A stretch of DNA of 64,000 bases, from NCBI RefSeq assembly GCF_000331245.1, contig NZ_ANFZ01000009.1:372001-436000 (forward strand). The letters run 5' to 3'. A program made the position numbers and the translations under genes. Origin of the DNA: Blastomonas sp. AAP53 (GTDB lineage Bacteria; Pseudomonadota; Alphaproteobacteria; Sphingomonadales; Sphingomonadaceae). This document shows, in pieces, positions 61,581-64,000 of this stretch. The notes under the pieces are model-generated. The model was not told where the DNA came from, ran no database searches, and saw nothing but the letters and a program-made list of their open reading frames with translations. Position 1 is the first letter of the stretch. The number at the start of each line of letters is the position of its first letter.

Positions 61581-62591
61581 ATGACGCCATCGACCGCCCA
61601 ATGGCAGGGCCATGCAGAGCCCGAAGCCACGCTGTTGCGGGCGTTCCAGGCGCGCCGCCTGCATCATGGCTGGCTGCTTGCCGGGCCCGAAGGTATCGGC
61701 AAGCGCAGCTTCGCACTGGCTGCCGCTGCACATCTTCTGACCCGCAGCCCCCATGACCAGGGCGATCATTTCAACGGCAACCTCGAAGGGCCCGAAGGGC
61801 GTCTGCTGGTGCAGGACAAGCATCCGGACTGTCACTACATCACCCTGGGGCCGCAGAACGACAAGGAAGCGCGCAAGGCCGAAGACGGCAAGCCCTATGA
61901 TCTGGCGCGCAACATCAAGGTCGATCAGATCCGTGCGCTGCAGCGCCGGCTGACCGTACGCCCCAGCCTGGCCGATCGGCGCGTGATCATCTTCGATTCA
62001 GCCGATCTGCTCGAACGCAACGCCGCCAATGCTCTGCTCAAAAGCCTGGAAGAGCCGCCGGCGGACACCGTTTTTCTGCTGATCGCGCATAATCCGGGGC
62101 GGCTTTTGCCCACCATACGCTCGCGCTGCCTGGTGCTCGATTTTCCTGCGCTCAGCGATACCGACATGGCTGATGCGCTGCGGGCGGCGCGGCCTGAACT
62201 GCCCGATGCCGAAATTGCAGCGCTGGTCCGGCTGGGGCAGGGTGCGCCGGGCCAAGCGCTCAAGTTTGCAGGGCTCGATATGGCGCGGATCGATGCGCTG
62301 CTCACCGAAATTGCCGATCATGGCGATCCGGGGCACCGCGCGCGCATCGCTCTGGGCGCGCTGGTGGCCAACAAGGCCAACCGTGACCGTTTTCAAGCGC
62401 TGCTGCATTATGCGCCGCGTTTTGCCGCACGGCGCATACGCAACCTGCGCGACGACCGGCTGCCTGGTGCGATCGCCGCCTGGCAGGAGATCGGCGCGCT
62501 CGCCTCGCGTGCGGTGGTGCTGAATCTGGACGCGGCAGCGGTCGCCTTTCAAATTGGCGGCTTGCTGGCGCGGCTGGCCCCGCCTAGATAG
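61581..62591 (+). CDS. holB: DNA polymerase III subunit delta'
   Basis: Clamp-loader component. 336 residues. P-loop-like GPEGIGKRSFALAAA, IKVDQIRALQRRLTVRPSLADRRVIIFDSADLLERNAANALLKSLEEPP, and the SRC motif in IRSRCLVLDFP. The four-Cys zinc module usual in gamma/delta' subunits is not seen. Same operon as tmk and metG. Confidence 0.93.
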   Translation: MTPSTAQWQGHAEPEATLLRAFQARRLHHGWLLAGPEGIGKRSFALAAAAHLLTRSPHDQGDHFNGNLEGPEGRLLVQDKHPDCHYITLGPQNDKEARKAEDGKPYDLARNIKVDQIRALQRRLTVRPSLADRRVIIFDSADLLERNAANALLKSLEEPPADTVFLLIAHNPGRLLPTIRSRCLVLDFPALSDTDMADALRAARPELPDAEIAALVRLGQGAPGQALKFAGLDMARIDALLTEIADHGDPGHRARIALGALVANKANRDRFQALLHYAPRFAARRIRNLRDDRLPGAIAAWQEIGALASRAVVLNLDAAAVAFQIGGLLARLAPPR

Positions 62592-62642
62592 CAGCCATCC
62601 AGATCCGGCCAACCTCAGCAAGAACGGCAGAAACGCAACGCC

Positions 62643-64000
62643 ATGGGCGAACCTTATTACATCACCACCGCGATCAGCTATCCCAATGGACGCCCGCATA
62701 TCGGCCATGCCTATGAGGCGATCGCTGCCGACGTGATCGCCCGCTTCCAGCGGCTGATGGGGCGCGATGTGCGCTTCCAGACCGGCACCGATGTTCATGG
62801 CCTCAAGATGCTGCAAAAGGCCCGCGAGCTCGAGACAACGCCGCGCGCATTGGCGGATGAAATGTCGCAGTATTTCAAGGAAATGTGCGACAAGCTTGAT
62901 GTCAGCTATGATCGTTTCATTCAGACATCGGAAGACGATCATCACGCTGCCAGCCAGGCGATCTGGCAGGCGATGGAAGCCAATGGCGACCTGTACCTCG
63001 ACCGCTACGAGGGCTGGTATTCGGTGCGCGACGAGGCGTACTATGCCGAGGATGAGCTGATCGACGACGGGCAGGTGGGCAAGCTCTCGCCGCAGCAGAC
63101 GCCGGTCGAATGGACGGTCGAGGAGAGCTGGTTCTTCCGGCTCGATCAGTATCAGGACAAATTGCTGGCGCTGTACGAGGAGCATCCCGAGTTCCTCCAG
63201 CCCGACACGCGCCGCAACGAGATCGTCAGCTTCGTCAAATCGGGTCTGCGTCCGCTGTCGGTCTCGCGCACCAGCTTCGACTGGGGGGTCAAGGTGCCCG
63301 GCAGCGATGGCCATGTGATGTATGTCTGGGTCGATGCGCTGACCAACTATCTCACCGGGTTGGGCTATCCCGATGCGGACAGCGACCTGATGAAATACTG
63401 GCCGGCGGACCTCCACCTGATCGGCAAGGATATCGTGCGTTTCCACGCCGTTTACTGGCCAGCCTTCCTGATGAGCGCAAACATCCCGCTGCCCAAGCAG
63501 GTCTTCGGCCATGGCTTCCTGCTCAACAAGGGCGAGAAGATGTCGAAGTCAGTCGGCAATGTCGTCGATCCGATGGCGCTGGCGGATGCCTTCGGCGCCG
63601 ACCAATTGCGCTATTTCCTGCTGCGCGAAGTCAGCTTCGGACAGGATGGCAGCTATTCGCCGCAAGCCATTGCGATGCGGTCGAATGCCGATCTGTCAAA
63701 CAGCTTCGGCAATCTGGCGCAGCGCATCCTGAGCTTCATCGCCAAGAACCTCGACGGCAATCTGCCCGCGATCCATGGCCACCAGCCCGCCGATACCGCG
63801 CTGTTCGAGGTTCTCTCTGACGCGCTCCAGGTCGAGATGCCCAAGGCGATGCAGGACCTGGCGCTGTCACAGGGCATCGAAGCGTGGATGCGTGCGGTGT
63901 TCGCCTGCAACGCCTATGTTGACGAGCAGGCCCCCTGGGCGCTCAAGAAGACCGATCCCGAGCGCATGCAGACCGTGCTCGCGACGCTGTATATCGCCAT
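62643..64000 (+). CDS. metG: Methionyl-tRNA synthetase (3' partial)
   Basis: Charges tRNA-Met. About 452 codons visible before the window ends. HIGH-type motif YPNGRPHIGHAYEAIAADVIARF, GTDVHGLKM, then VDALTNYLTG, LIGKDIVRFHAVYWPAFLM, and KMSKS in GEKMSKSVGN. The connective peptide region (YSVRDEAYYAEDELIDDGQV) contains no Cys, so this is a short type lacking the zinc knuckle. ATG 62643 taken; the frame reads through base 64000 without a stop. Confidence 0.96.
   Translation, partial: MGEPYYITTAISYPNGRPHIGHAYEAIAADVIARFQRLMGRDVRFQTGTDVHGLKMLQKARELETTPRALADEMSQYFKEMCDKLDVSYDRFIQTSEDDHHAASQAIWQAMEANGDLYLDRYEGWYSVRDEAYYAEDELIDDGQVGKLSPQQTPVEWTVEESWFFRLDQYQDKLLALYEEHPEFLQPDTRRNEIVSFVKSGLRPLSVSRTSFDWGVKVPGSDGHVMYVWVDALTNYLTGLGYPDADSDLMKYWPADLHLIGKDIVRFHAVYWPAFLMSANIPLPKQVFGHGFLLNKGEKMSKSVGNVVDPMALADAFGADQLRYFLLREVSFGQDGSYSPQAIAMRSNADLSNSFGNLAQRILSFIAKNLDGNLPAIHGHQPADTALFEVLSDALQVEMPKAMQDLALSQGIEAWMRAVFACNAYVDEQAPWALKKTDPERMQTVLATLYIA

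Noticed and set aside
61998-63512. 504-codon open frame antisense to holB/metG
   Set aside because: Spans the junction of two certain housekeeping genes on the other strand and has shadow-type composition.

Overview
This is a G+C-rich bacterial chromosome segment with densely packed, largely operonic genes. It most likely comes from an alphaproteobacterium of the Sphingomonadaceae (Sphingopyxis/Blastomonas/Sphingomonas-like). The reasons are the gene order rlpA-dacC-tmk-holB-metG, a DUF4169 gene, PhaR next to a short PhaC-type hydrolase, split pyruvate dehydrogenase genes, Flp pilins, and short palindromic repeats of the kind common in sphingomonads. The genus cannot be fixed from the sequence. 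No rRNA, CRISPR array, transposase or prophage was seen.

Layout. 1-8.8 kb: propionyl-CoA/methylmalonyl-CoA pathway (methylmalonyl-CoA mutase, cut by the window edge; biotin synthase; biotin-dependent carboxylase alpha subunit) with a secreted esterase, an MFS transporter and alanine racemase. 8.8-11.7 kb: polyhydroxyalkanoate genes (thiolase, short PhaC-like hydrolase, PhaR repressor). 11.8-16.1 kb: prolyl-tRNA synthetase, RNase R, universal stress protein. 16.3-19.9 kb: pyruvate dehydrogenase E2 and E3, separated by a DUF559 nuclease-like gene lying between 39-bp inverted repeats and by a small membrane protein. 19.9-23.6 kb: a membrane-anchored LuxR-type regulator, secreted amidohydrolase, small secreted protein and proline iminopeptidase. 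23.6-27.2 kb: a MoxR ATPase and a CoxE-type VWA protein with a soluble chemoreceptor-like gene between them on the other strand.

27.3-33.8 kb: aroB-aroK, an unknown large exported protein, xerD and accA. 33.9-36.7 kb: M48 metalloprotease, two very short Flp pilin genes, mutT and tRNA-Arg(ACG). 36.8-40.9 kb: 4-hydroxyphenylpyruvate dioxygenase, a glyoxalase-fold protein, three tiny genes, haloalkane dehalogenase and a retropepsin-like protease. 41.0-46.2 kb: an alternative haem-copper oxidase cluster (CtaG, CopD-like, DUF2231, CoxB, fused CoxA-CoxC). 46.3-49.3 kb: FdhF/YdeP-type molybdoenzyme with a formate/nitrite channel. 49.6-57.1 kb: the most accessory-looking part, with a membrane protein, a LuxR response regulator/histidine kinase pair and, divergent from it, five exported proteins. 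Two of the five share a four-cysteine module, two are CopC-like and one is SH3-like. tRNA-Ser(TGA) closes this stretch. 57.5-64 kb: envelope and replication housekeeping (MltB-type transglycosylase, RlpA, DacC, Tmk, HolB) and methionyl-tRNA synthetase, cut by the right edge.

The strongest leads are the inverted-repeat-bounded DUF559 cassette inside the pdh locus (17.6-18.0 kb), the four-cysteine exported protein family beside a divergent two-component system (51.5-57.1 kb), a ToxR-like LuxR/DUF4019 membrane regulator (19.9-20.7 kb) and an isolated pair of Flp pilins (35.5-36.0 kb).
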